Assembly (NCBI RefSeq): GCF_050947875.1
Contig: NC_134569.1
Coordinates: 17,195,631-17,259,630 of the forward strand
Direction: 5' to 3'
Length of the DNA stretch: 64,000 nucleotides
DNA from: Dermacentor variabilis
Taxonomy: Eukaryota; Arthropoda; Arachnida; Ixodida; Ixodidae
Shown one piece after another: positions 46,471-58,306 of this stretch. A program made the translations under genes and the position numbers. How positions within the stretch are numbered: the stretch's first letter is position 1; each line of letters starts with the position of its first letter. Below the pieces are notes generated by a model that worked only from the letters and a program-made list of their open reading frames with translations, was not told where the DNA came from and searched no databases.

Positions 46471-47962
46471 ATCTCGCCTGAGTTACATGTCCTACACTCT
46501 AAGAACAGTTTACACCCTTTGGCTTGCCCCTTCTGCCACACAAAAATAATCGTCATCTGCCTTGATGCGTTTCCTTTCTTTATCGCTGCAAGCCCGGAAC
46601 TTTCCAGTGACGAACGGCACGCGCGTTATCAGAAGGGGCACTAAAAGGGTGTAAACTGTTCTATGCTGATAACGCGCGTGCCATTCGTTACTGGAAAGTT
46701 CCGGGCTCGCAGCGATAAAGAAAGGAAACGCATCAAGGCAGATGACGATTATTTTTGTATGGCAGAAGGGGCAAGCCAAAGGGTGTAAACTGTTCTTAGA
46801 GTGTAGAGTCACTAGAGTGGGTATCCCACAGCACCAACACTCTTACACTCATAGACAAAGTTACACCCTTTGGGGTGTGTCTCTGCCACACAACAATAAT
46901 CGTCATCTGCCTTAAGCTTGCGTTTCCTTTCTTGAAAACGCCACGCTCGTTACTTTCCTGTCGCGAATGCTATGTCATGCTGATAATGCGCATGCCGTTC
47001 GTTACTGCAAAGTACCGGGCTCGCCGCGTTAAAGAAAGGAAATGCGGACAAGACAGATGAGGATTATCGTTGTGTGGCAAAAAGGTGTAATTTTGCTTAA
47101 GAGCGTACACTCTTAAAACGGCACTTTCCAGTCACGAACGGCATGCGCGTTATCAGTGTGACGCAGCATTCTCGACAGGTAAGTAGCGAGCGCTGAGTTT
47201 TCAAGAAAGGAAACGCAAGCAAGGCAGATGAATTGTTGTGGGACAAATATACACCCCAAAGGGTGCAACCGTTTTAAGAGTGTACACTCTTAAGCAAAAT
47301 TACACTTTTTTGCCACAACAATAATCGTCATCTGTCTTGTCCGCATTTCCTTTCTTTAACGCAGCGAGCCCGGTACTTTGCAGTAACGAACGGCATGCGC
47401 ATTATCAGCATGACATAGCATTCGCGACAGGAAAGTAACGAGCGTGGCGTTTTCAAGAAAGGAAACGCAAGCTTAAGGCAGATGACGATTATTGTTGTGT
47501 GGCAGAGACACACCCCAAAGGGTGTAACTTTGTCTATGAGTGTAAGAGTGTTGGTGCTGTGGGATACCCACTCTAGTGACTCTACACTCTAAGAACAGTT
47601 TACACCCTTTGGCTTGCCCCTTCTGCCATACAAAAATAATCGTCATCTGCCTTGATGCGTTTCCTTTCTTTATCGCTGCGAGCCCGGAACTTTCCAGTAA
47701 CGAATGGCACGCGCGTTATCAGCATAGAACAGTTTACACCCTTTTAGTGCCCCTTCTGATAACGCGCGTGCCGTTCGTCACTGGAAAGTTCCGGGCTTGC
47801 AGCGATAAAGAAAGGAAACGCATCAAGGCAGATGACGATTATTTTTGTGTGGCAGAAGGGGCAAGCCAAAGGGTGTAAACTGTTCTTAGAGTGTAGGACA
47901 TGTAACTCAGGCGAAATGAACAAGAAGAAAGGGGGTTAACCGAGGGGCCTGATTTTTGTTAA
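46426..47962. repeat. large inverted duplication (arms about 695 bp, spacer about 147 bp)
   Basis: Left arm 46426-47121 and right arm 47268-47962 are reverse complements at very high identity. Positions pair as x + y = 94388 over most of the length. The match includes non-repeat sequence ('agtcactagagtgggtatcc') and the end of the SINE, not just the MITE units. The spacer is the body of one more MITE-like unit. Differences are isolated single bases. Confidence 0.9.
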
Positions 47963-48590
47963 AGAAAGGAAACGCGGGCAAAACGGATGACGATTATCGT
48001 TGTGGGACAAGATAAGCCCCAAAGGGAGTAAATGTTTCTAAGAGTGTATGCAAAGGTGCACTCTTTGGGGTGTATTTCTACCACACAACAATAATCATCT
48101 GCCTTGCTTGCGTTTCCTTTCTTGAAAACGCCGCGCCCACTACTTTCCTGTCGGGAATGCTATGTCATGCTGATAAAGCGCATGTCGTTCGTTACTGGGA
48201 ATTAAGTACCGGGCTCGCCGCGTTAGAGAAAGGAAATGCGTACAAGACAGATGACGGTTATCGTTGTGTGGCAAAAGGGTGTAATTTTGCTTATAAGAGT
48301 GAAGGGCAGTTTAAACAAATGTACGCCCTTTGGGGTGTATATTTGTCACACAACAATAATCGTCATCAGTTCTTGCGTTTCCTTTCTTGAAAACGCTACG
48401 CTTGCTACTTTCATGTCAAGAATGCTCTGTCGTGCTGATAATGCGCATGCCGTTCGTGACTTGGAAGTACCGGGCTCGCAACGTCAAAGAAAAGAAATGC
48501 GGAAAGGCAGATGACGATTATTGTTTTGTGGCAAGATACGACCGAAAGGGTGTAATTACGCTTAAGAGTGTAGCGAGTGGGATACATGGC
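46494..48590. mobile_element. cluster of MITE-like units with 'acactcttaag' ends
   Basis: Repeated units begin TACACTCT(T)AAG and end with the complement, and share 'gtttacaccctttgg', 'aataatcgtcatctgcc', 'gcgtttcctttctt', 'gcatgccgttcgt' and 'gataatgcgc' in both directions. Units of about 150-190 bp lie at 46494-46805 (itself a palindrome centred near 46650), 46841-47105, 47106-47285, 47286-47550, 47583-47895 and 48050-48580. No coding frame is credible; the repeated 100-codon frames are palindrome products. Confidence 0.75.
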
Positions 48591-49205
48591 ATTTAGCATT
48601 TTTGTGTGGGAGAATACCCTGGCCGGTCTGTATTCTATGCCAATTGGCAGCCTCTTCCCCGCTAAGTTGTGGGTGAGATGGCGGGTATTTCCCGTGGACT
48701 CCGCGCTGGTGAGCAAGGATGTCTTTTAATTTATGGGATTTTGTGAGGGATAGTAAGAGGGGTTGGGGTTAGGACGCCATCGCTTGGTTAGCAGACCCTC
48801 GAGGTAACGTGTTCCTTTGTACCCCAGCATGTCCTGAACACCAGAGTAGGCGATGACACTGGTTGAACAATTTGGGGATTTTCGTAGGGCTAGCCGCAGT
48901 CACGTGACCCTTGAGAAACATGTGGCATGTCTCCCAAGAGTCCGTGACTACGACCGAATCCCTTTGCGAATGCTCTGCGTGAGCGAGGCATAGGTTTACG
49001 ACTGCTGACTGAACCTTGTAGCGAGTATGCAGGCTTGCGAATTAGTCTATCATTAACATATAGGGCCGATGTATATACCAATGTCTGCAAGAAAGGGGCA
49101 TTTCGTGGATCACAGCACTCTGACAGGCACATGCCACTGGGTATGCGCTGACTTCACGGCCGCACCGCCAGAAGGCGCAGTGCGTTTAGAGCTACTAAAG
49201 TTACT
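48591..49205. other. unassigned sequence
   Basis: Nothing recognised. Confidence 0.35.
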
Positions 49206-49776
49206 AGAGAGTTTTAGTTTAGGGGACGCAAGCGGCTTGCGTACGCAAGAACTAGGGGCGACGGTACTGCGCATGCCCAGATCGCTACGTCTACATGCGT
49301 CCTTGGGTTAGAGTAAACTTGGGTAAATTTTGGGCACTGGCGTAATTGTGTTGCTGCCCAAAATTTATACCCGCAGCAAAGTAAAATACACTTGGTTACT
49401 GCAATATTAGCTGTTTTTGTCTATTTGGGCTTTGCGCCACCAGGTGGCTGCACCATGCAGGCCGCTCCCGTTCATGGCTCCGCCCCAACGCCCCAGTCTG
49501 CGTTTACCCGACTACCAGACACTCTAAACATCTCTATTAACTGCTTTTAAAAAGAATAGTTTTATGTGCTTTACTTCATATGCTTGATTTCATGTTTTAA
49601 AAAATGATAACGCAGCAAAGATCAGACGTTGATGGCGCTGCGAGCGCATGCGACCTCATTGCGGCTTGCGTTTGGGGCCGCTAACCTATAACGTGTTTCT
49701 GCTTGCGTACGCAAACGCAAACGCACCCAAGCGCTAGGGGCCCCAACGCCTTGTGTCCCCTAAACTAAAACTCTCT
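49206..49776. mobile_element. MITE (571 bp) with 3-base flanks
   Basis: The left end AGAGAGTTTTAGTTTAGGGG and its exact complement at the right end form inverted repeats of at least 22 bases. ACT flanks both sides (49203-49205, 49777-49779). A 3-base duplication recalls PIF/Harbinger- or CACTA-driven elements, but the family is not known. Confidence 0.65.
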
Positions 49777-49861
49777 ACTGTATATGCTACCAAAGGTAGC
49801 AGAGTTGCGCGTCTGTTTTATCACGCCGCTAGCGCCTCTATTGGCAGAACGTCATCACGTG

Positions 49862-50425
49862 GTGAGTGAGTGAGTGAGTGAGCGAGTGAAGAAACTTTTA
49901 TTGCAGGTCCGGCGAGGACGCGAACTCGTCGCGCACCCGGCTAGTCCCACGTCGGGACCGGCAGGTCTAGCCCACCGGCCCGGTCGCGGGCACGCCGGAC
50001 AGCCAGGATTTGCTTTTCTAGAGCGGGGCTACGCAGAAGCGAGTCCCACTCCTCCTTGATGAACTTGGGGTATGTCGACCCACATTCCCACAGCATGTGC
50101 GCTAGAGTGGAGGTCTGCCCGCAGGAGGGGCAGGCGTCGTCGCGATACACGTCCGGGTAAGCCTCGTGGAGAACGGACAGACACGGATACGTACTGGTCT
50201 GCAGAAGCCTAAGCGAAACGGCTTGCGCCCTATTCAACTTGGGGTGAGGGGGTGGAAAGACCCTTCTAGACAGTAGAAGAATTTAATAATCTCGTTGTGA
50301 GTAGCGAGAGCGTCCCTGTGGCCGTAGGGAGGAGGGGAGTCGGTGCTTCTTGCAGAGGAAGCGCGGTCGGTGAGGTCACGCGCAGCCTCGTGAGCAGACT
50401 CAATGAGGTTCGGAGGAGCACCAGG
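49862..50425 (-). mobile_element. LINE 3' fragment (RNase H end, zinc cluster)
   Basis: The minus-strand frames 50425-50275 and 50237-49941 give 'AHEAARDLTDRASSARS', 'LNRAQAVSLRLLQTSTYPCL' and 'CPSCGQTSTLAHMLWEC', ending 'LDLPVPTWD'. A frameshift lies near 50270. The tail is a (TGAG)n run at 49863-49885. It is the same type as 15357-16826. The 5' side is cut by a G-run-bearing repeat. Confidence 0.75.
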
Positions 50426-52269
50426 GGGGGGGGGGGGGGGTCTTATGGGGCTTCAGCCCCCCCCTTCCTCCCCGAAATTTTTTTGTACTGTCATGCCCCC
50501 GCGACCGAAACAACCCCCGGCGCCGGAAATCATGCTCGATTTTGTTTAGAATATCCTTTTCACGCTCAAAAAGACATTTTAGCGCGAACATTGCGCAATC
50601 GGGCTGGATTTCACGGCAACGCCCATGCACCGGAAGTCACATATTCTAACGCCAAGGGGCTCCATCCGAGCACAAAGTTTCAGAGGCGTTTGGATGGCGA
50701 GCGGGCTCGTCGCGGCATTTCGCGCAGGCCGCGGAATCTATAGGGAGCGCTTGGATTTAAATTATGAAACTTTATGGGTATAAAGTTCTCATAAACTTTT
50801 GATGCGAAAGGTGCATTGACATTTCCAAAGTCGTGCTTTAGATTTTGAATTCCGGAACTATGCGAGTTTAATGTTGGGGCGCTATAACGTAAAACTATTC
50901 CAAACATTTTTATTCCTAAATACAGCAATCAGCCCTCTGTGATTGGACAAACACTTTTTTTTGGACCACCCCCACTTCACCTCTCTCACGCGACGTCACG
51001 AAAAGCGCATAGGTCCCCATCTGATATGGCGTGTACACAATGATTATGCATGATTTGACCGAACAAAAGAAAAATAGTTATTTCTGATTCGACGCCTTTT
51101 CGCCATTACCCCTTGGCTACTCGTCAAAAGTTTTCGGGCTGCACCCACTTCACCTGTCTCTCACGCGACATAACAAAACTGCAAAAGCTCACCGTGTCAA
51201 AGTGACGTGTACACGTTAAATATGCATTAATATGCCGAACAAAACTGAATTTTCTTCTGAATAGCCGCAGGCTGCCCCGTACCGAAAGGAATAAAAGATG
51301 GTTGCCGCCACTCGCTCAGGCACTGGACTCGCACTTGCCGGAGAGCACGGGCTTATTTGCGTGTAATAAAGGTTTTTGCGTATCCGTGTAATGTTTTCAA
51401 GCACTTTCGGCACGTTTACGACCTCGTTCTGCCTACTATTCTTTGCTGACGATCCGTTTTAGCGTCATTGTTAAGCTTCCATTGCATGCCGCCGCCATTG
51501 TCGACGAGCTACCGCAAGCTAAGTAATGGAGGGCGGACCAATCGCAGATGTTGGCACCACCCTCTTCTCTGGTTATCAATCTTCAGTGCAGTGGTTCGGC
51601 CCCATCGAATCCCTCTCCACTTGAGCGTGCTCCTCGCCTCTTGTGAGCCAATTAGATAAGTCAAACTGCTCGATGTAGGCAATGTTATTCGTTTTGCAAA
51701 CAAAGAAAAGTGACCTCCTATGAACGAGGAGAGCGTTTGATCGGTCTGTTCAGACAACCCTGTGGGTGACCGCCCGATGCTTGCGTCGACGGTTACGCAA
51801 ATTTGAAGTCAGGAAATTGGAATAAAAACATATTGGAATAGTTTTACATTATAAGGCCCTCGTTATAAACATATGGCGCCAAAGGTGCATTGACTTTTCT
51901 AAAGTCGTACATCGGACCATACAACGAGACAAGCGAAATCAACACACCATCAGAAAAGCTGACAAAGCATGCTGCGAGGTCCGATGAGACGAAGCGTTGT
52001 GGTGGTTCATTTGTGCCATTGTGTAGCTGAAAAGAATATCAACATTTCTTTTCATCAAGCCAAAGCATCCATGTCAAGACACTAAAGCCAGCAAAGGTAG
52101 CTACGCTCGTACTTATTTTTCTACTTGGACTTTTATTCGCGGGGATACACTGAGCCTTTTCAATTTTCTTGTTCTCACTACGCGCGTGCTGCCAGAGCCA
52201 GCCAGAGCGCATGCGTTTTCTCGTGTTACCCCGACCACCAGCAACATGTTTATTTGCCTTGTTTGACGC
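50426..52269. repeat. unclassified repeat-rich region with G run and a diverged tandem pair
   Basis: It starts with a 17-base G run (about 50426-50442) and 'cttcagccccccc'. Two diverged copies of about 125 bp occur at roughly 50976-51098 and 51146-51270 (shared 'cacttcacct', 'ctctcacgcgac', 'gtgtacac', 'atatgc/tatgc', 'gaacaaaa'). No domain is visible. Confidence 0.45.
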
Positions 52270-52699
52270 ATCATATATAGTATTGTATTGTATTGGGCTT
52301 TATGGCGCATAAGCAACTCAGGCTATCATGCGCCAAACACATGGTATAATTTATTTGAAAAATTGGGTATCCTCAGCAAAAGCCCTTGTCCGGACAAGGA
52401 CTCCGAGGAGCCCAACAAATCAAGTGGAGACCTCAGCCTTCTTCTCAAGACTGAGAAAATGGGCGAGGTGCATCATAAGATGTGTGAAAAAACTGGGTAA
52501 GAATTTTTAGAATGAGTAGTTTTGTGATATATTATATTTCGTTTAGGATTGCTGCGTCTTTCAAAAAACTAAAAACAGATGAAGTTCCTACATGTGGGTT
52601 ATCTCCTAAAAGTAGACTAGGATGGAAGGGAATGCGTTCATTGTAAAATACAGTAAAATATTTTTTCCTTAGCCGTTCGAGTTGTAAAATGTGATTTAC

Positions 52700-55600
52700 A
52701 GTGAATTCATCTCCACATTTCTCACATAAGGGTTTGTCTTGTTTTGTCAGTAGAAAGTTATGTGTTAGGTGTGTGTGTCCGATGCGCAGGCGGCATAAAA
52801 TTACTTCTATAAAGTGTTCCTGATGCCTGCATGATCACCATTCTCCAAAAATAGGGTTTACTAAATGTAGTTTGTTATTATCTTCACTATCCCATGTACA
52901 CTGCCATTTTTCTTTAAGCTTATTTTTTTACTAACTTCATGCAATCTGCATAGGCTATATTTACAGTACTGACATCATTATGGAAGGCTTGAGCAGTGCA
53001 CGCGTCAGCGCTCTCGTTGCCTCTAATTCCATGATGGCTTGGTATCCAACAGAGCTTAATTTCGTGTCCTTGTGTTTGAGCAGTTATTATGTTATGGATT
53101 ATATTTCCTCTTACAGGTCCCCTTACGTTTCTGGCTTTCAGTGCTGTGATTGCACTCAGCAAGTCCGTGTAGATAATGCCGTTTTGAATGTTCATTTCGA
53201 CTATTTTTGATACAGCCACCGAAATGGCATAACATTCAGCTGAGAAAATTGACATGCACTGAGGCAACAACCTTTTCCCATTTATCTTGCACTGCAGCAC
53301 TTCCGACGTAAAGTGATGTTTTAGAACAGTCAGTATAAAATGCTGTGTATTCTTGATACTTTTCGTCTAGCGCCGAAAATTCTTGTATTATATGTTCACG
53401 TGAGGTTTGCTTTTTATGAAATTGTGTCAGTGTGTAGTCACCTACACTGGGAAAGGTGTGCCAAGGTGGCAGTGGTTCGGGTCTCTGGGCAACATCAGGC
53501 AGTGTGTCTAGAATACCTAATTCCTGGCCAATTTCTTCAAATCGGAGAATAAGGGGTCTCGTCGCATTCGGTTTGTTGTTAAAAAGCTGCATAGACGGGC
53601 ACTTCGTAACTGTGGAGTAGCAGAGATGTTTTGGTATTGAACGGGTTTTTAGGACATATGCACATGTGAGCATGGCTCTTCTATCTGCGAGGGCTGGTTC
53701 GTTACATTCGACATGTAGACTGTTTATGGGTGATGTCCTGTATGCCCCACTTGGAAGGCGCAGACCTGAGTTGTATACTATGCACCCATAATCGAGGCAA
53801 GAGCGAACTATACTGCGGTAGATGTGTAAAAGGGAGGTCCTATCAGCCCCCCAGCGTTTATGTGAAAGCACGTTTAATATGTTTAATGATTGGGAAGTTT
53901 TCTTCTTCAGGTTCTTTATGTGTGGCAAGAAGGTCAGTTTTCTGTCAAAAGTTATGCCCAGAAATTTGTGTTCACTTTTTACCGGCAATTGCGCTTCGTT
54001 CAGGTGTAGTCCAGGATCTGTCTGTAGGCCACGTTTGAGTGAGAAAAGGATGGCCACTGTTTTCTGCGGGGAGAACCGGAAACCATTTCGGTCAGCCCAC
54101 GTTGAAAGTTTATTTATTGTTAAATGAACTTGTCTTTCGCATGTTGGTATGTTTGAGGACGTGCAAGCTATCTGAAGGTCGTCGACATAGATTGAATACA
54201 TAATGACCTTGGAGTTATTTTACTGATTGAATTCATTTTAACAACAAAGAGGGTCGTGCTTAAAACACTCCCCTGGGGCACTCCATTTTCTTGAATGAAA
54301 ATTCTCGACAGGGTTTAACTGAGGCGTACATGGAGTGAACGGTTTGACAGGAAGTCTTTTAGGCAGTTCAGCATCCTGCCACAAATGCCAAGTTCAGCCA
54401 AATCACGAAGAATTCCGTACCTCCGGGTTGTGTCATAAGCTTTCTCTAAATCGAAAAAAAAAGAACAGCAAGACATTGCTGTTTGTGTATAAAGGCTTCA
54501 CGAACAGTATTTTCAAGACGGACGAGGTGGTCTGTTATGGAGCATGCCTTTTTGAAACCGCACTGATGGACATCGAGAAGCTCACGAGCTTCTAGCACGA
54601 AGGTTAATCTCATATTCACGATACTTTCAAAGGATTTTACAAGGCAGCTGGTGAGCGCTATGGGCCTGTAACTACTGGGAGAGGTTGGTGGTTTTTCGGG
54701 CTTTAAAAATGGAACGATGATGGCCTTCTTCCAGGCTTCGGGTAGTTTACCCGATACCCAAACCTTATTAAAAAAACTAAGAGTGCCTCTACGGCAGGTT
54801 CAGAGAGGTGGGACAGCATTTGATAGAGTATTCTGTCAGGGCCGAGTGCAGTCTGTTTACCAGCGGTCAAGATTGTGTTGATTTCTTGAACTGTAAATAA
54901 TTTATTATATGGTTCATTTGTATATCCACTTGTAGGGAGTCTTTGTTTCTCGGCTGTGTTTTTGTACGTAAGAAATGATTCTGTGTAGTTTGATGAGCTG
55001 GTAACTGCCGAAAAATATTCACCAAATGTCTGCCTGTTCTTCTATGTTTGTCTGTATAACAGGGGCTGTTAGAAGGGGAAGTGTGAAAGGGGAGCATTTA
55101 CCATCTATCTTTCGTACCTTCTCCCACGTTTCTTTTGATGTGGTTGAGCTATTTATGGAAGTCACGTAATTTTGCCACGAAGTCTTTTCGGTTCTACGGC
55201 GGATATATCGGGCTTGTGCTCTTGCCACTTTAAAGTTTATGAGATTTTTCTGCATGGGGTACCTTCGAAAGCTTCCCCATGCTTTGTTCTGTTTCTTTTT
55301 TGCTAATCTACATTCTTTTGTATACCAGGTTTTGTGGTTTTGTTTCACCACTCTAGAAGATTGAGGTATGGCCAGGAGCACGGCAGAAATAATGCAGTTT
55401 GTGACAATTTCATTAAGTTCATCTATACCTAAGTTATGTGGATCTATTTTTTCTAAGCTGGCATTTTCTTGAAACAGCGCCCAGTCGGCCAAATGGAGCT
55501 TCCAACGTCATGGTTTTGTAGGAATGATTTGCGGAGATGATGTTAGGTTGATAAGAACAGGTAAATGATCGCTACCATACGGGTTGTCCAAGACATCCCA

Positions 55601-56188
55601 TTTAAAAGCATTAAAAACAGAAGGCGATGTAAGAGACAAATCTATGCAGCTCCATTTTCCGGAGCTTGGAGAGCAGTATGTGTGTTTGCCCCTGTTGAGC
55701 AGGCATATATTATTGCAGAGAATAAAATCTTCTAAAATACAGCCTCTAGTGTCCGTTTTTTCGTTTCCTCACAAATTGGAGTGAGCATTAAAATCACCGA
55801 CTAACAGATATGGCTCTGGTAATTGTTTTAAAAGGTCTTCTATGTCATGGAGTGTTACTATCAGGTGTGGTTGGATATATACGGAGCATACTGTAATTGT
55901 TTTAAAGCGTACTACAGATACTGCAACGGCTTCGAATGTAGTCTGAAGCTTGACTTCACGAGTAGCCACACTGCTTTGAACAACTATGGCAGTACCTCCA
56001 GAGAGCCTATTTGCTTGCTCTCGGTCGTGACGAAAGACTTTATATTTACTTAAAATATTTTTATGTTTTGATCCTAAGTTTGTCTCCTGGAGACACAAAA
56101 CAACCGGGGAATATACAGCAAGAATATCTTTTATCTCACCGTAGTTCTTTATTATGGCTCGACAGTTCCGGTGAATTAGGAACGCCAT
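52700..56188 (-). pseudogene. LINE ORF2 (endonuclease, RT, RNase H), broken
   Basis: Endonuclease at 56188-55769: 'LIHRNCRAIIKNYGEIKDIL', 'VLCLQETNLGSKH', 'SGGTAIVV' and 'YLLVGDFNAHSNL'. Linker at 55492-55019. RT at 54960-53900: 'CGFKKACSITDHL', 'ENGVPQGSVLS' and 'SIYVDDLQIAC'. RNase H at 53330-52920: 'AFYTDCSKTSLYVGSAAV', 'FSAECYAISVAV', 'IIYTDLLSAITAL' and 'WIPSHHGIRGNESAD'. YTDGS is YTDCS and SDS is TDL. Several stops and frame changes. Confidence 0.85.
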
Positions 56189-56220
56189 ATCTAATAACTT
56201 TGACGGATGTATTTCAAAAC

Positions 56221-57540
56221 CTATGTTCCCTGTTTTGTGGGGCCCGTTATTAGAGTTTTTCCTCCCTTTTTGTAATCAAGGGAGTTGCACCGCTGCTGCT
56301 GCGGAGGTGGACTACTGCTTATATCAATCGCCTCCAGCGAGGTACGGATTTGTGGCTTCTCCCAATGGGGGGAAGCCATGTGGCCTACCGGCTCAGGGTA
56401 CAGCGAGCCTTTTTTGCGTGATAGTATGGCAGCCTTGGCTGCACCTGTCAGAGTTGTGGATGGCCCTGCCTGGGCAGAGGCCTGAAGTTGGAGTGGTGTG
56501 TCGCCACTCCCACTAACTTTGGTTGTGCCAGAGGTCGCCGTCAGGTGCACCTCCGGGATGTCAATGGTGCCGACACCGGAGTGCCGTTCGGGTGGGGGAC
56601 GGGGCAGGCACACATCAACAATGGTGTACTGTGTGCCCACTGTCACCAGACGCTGCTCGGCCCCCCGGCGCACGGCGTCAACATATGACCTGGATGTCTC
56701 TTGACTGAACTTTTTCCTTGCCTCGGGGTAAGATATGTTTTCTCGTACTTTTAGATTATTTGTTTTTCTTTTTTGAATACTTCACAGGTTCGCGAGTACG
56801 CTGCATGCGGACCGTTGCAATTTGCACACTTTGTTTCACTTGCTTGGCAGTTGTCAGTGCTGTGTTCGGTTTCGGCGCATTTGGCACAGGTCTCCTTGCC
56901 TCTACATGTTTTGCTGCCATGGCCATACCTTTGGCATTTGAAACATCTCCTAGGGTTAGGGATGTATGGGCGCACTGGGCACTTGATGAATGCAACCCAG
57001 ACAGACTCGGGCAAGCGAGTGCTGCCGAATGTTAGCACGATGTGAGGTGTTTTTTCTTCGCCGTTGCGCCTTATATTTACGTATGCGGCGAAGGGACGTT
57101 ACTCCTTGGTCTCGCAAATTCTCGAGGAGCTCATTTTTGTTCTCTGTCATTAGCAACCGCTCAGAAATTACTCCCTGAATACTGCTCAGGCTTCTGTGAG
57201 GTGTTACAGTAACGTTAAGGTCAACAAGCTTCTTTTGTGCGAGTAACACATCACTCTGCTTTTTGGATTTGACTTCTACAAGCAGATCTCCTGAGGACAG
57301 TTTTTATGCGTTGCATATTGCAATCACTCAGTTCAGCCCTTGGGCACGGCCGGGCAGCCACCATTGAGGGTATGAGCCATTGTTCATTGCTGCGCGTCTC
57401 ATATGTTGGTCTATTCTCTTTTAAGTTTGCTATGCTTGTTATTAAGTTGCTTCTATTTTTATGCGTTGCATATTGCAATCACTCAGTTCAGCCCTTGGGC
57501 ACGGCCGGGCAGCCACCATTGACCTTTAACGCAACCACGT
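56221..57540 (-). pseudogene. LINE ORF1 (gag-like, three CCHC zinc knuckles)
   Basis: Segments in different frames spell 'SNEQWLIPSMVAARPCPRAE', 'MQRIKT', 'LLVEVKSKKQSDVLLAQKKL', 'VTPHRSLSSIQGVI' and 'CFKCQRYGHGSKTC', 'CAKCAETEHSTDNC', 'CANCNGPHAAYSRTC'. A 3' part 'YVDAVRRGAEQRLVTVGTQ' follows. At least two frameshifts are present (near 57290 and 56750). The knuckles bind element RNA. A 67-base duplication at the 5' end repeats the 'MVAARPCP…' stretch. Confidence 0.78.
57301..57522. repeat. 67-base direct repeat, 155 bases apart
   Basis: 57301-57367 and 57456-57522 are identical. The repeat holds the ATG and first codons of the I-like LINE ORF1 (minus strand). Confidence 0.95.
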
Positions 57541-58306
57541 GACGTGATGTCACAACAGCCGGAGGAAAAGCTGGGCCCCAACTCGCGCAATATGCAACGC
57601 ATTCTTGGCTTAACCAAGCTAAGCCTGGCCATTTTTTTGCTTCATATTCTTCGCCTATGTTAGCTACTAGCCACTTTTGTAGTACAAACACTTATAGAGT
57701 GGCCACTGGAGTGTTTTGCTCAACAGCGTGAACTACCAGGAATTGTGGAAAATTTTCAGTACATTTCTGAGTTGTAACTTTGATTCCTTCGGTGCAGTAC
57801 CGTTTCCAGTTCCGATCGTTTTTTTTAGAGGGGGAATTGAGAATCCATTCGGCATGTATGGATTAAGGGTCCCTATTGTGTCACCTGTGTTTCACCCTTA
57901 GAGACACAAGAAGGTCCCGGAGCCCCCCACCTGGTAAACAGACGGGGAAGCCCGTCGGCCGGGGCTTGACCATGGCCCCAACCGCCACCGTTCATGGTTT
58001 CTACCCTTCACCTTACAACCTGTTGCCCCGGTGCGGATTACAGCTTCGGTATGGGGGCTAAGGGTACGTGGTGGCGCCAAGCACCATCACCTTGACCCTC
58101 AAGGTGCCCTTGCGGGGGCATCATATATAGTGACTTTTTCTTATATACGTATATTTATTGGAGACTTATATGTATATATAAATATCTTGTTGAGAGGTTT
58201 TGTGTATATGTGCAGTGAACTTTGTTTCCAGTGACACTTTTTTTCCCTTTATCAAACTGTTACTTCGCATTGGTATATTCCACTGTATCTTCGCATTTCT
58301 AATGTA
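57541..58306. other. unassigned sequence between LINE and mariner
   Basis: Nothing recognised. Confidence 0.35.

Larger units (their letters stand above)
52270..57540 (-). mobile_element. I/Jockey-like LINE, almost full length, inactive
   Basis: Minus strand from about 57540 to 52270, about 5.3 kb. ORF1 has three CCHC knuckles, ORF2 has endonuclease, RT, RNase H and a terminal 'CRLRIGHTHLTHNF…CEKCG' motif near 52790-52700. The 3' UTR has inverted GCGCCATAAAG/ATGGCGCAT-type arms and a (CAATA)n tail (52270-52295). Many frameshifts and stops show it is old. RNase H together with gag-like ORF1 knuckles points to the I group. Confidence 0.85.

Noticed and set aside
46510..47878. Two identical 100-codon frames (minus and plus) as a gene pair
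   Set aside because: They are the two arms of the inverted duplication and mirror a MITE palindrome; no protein features.
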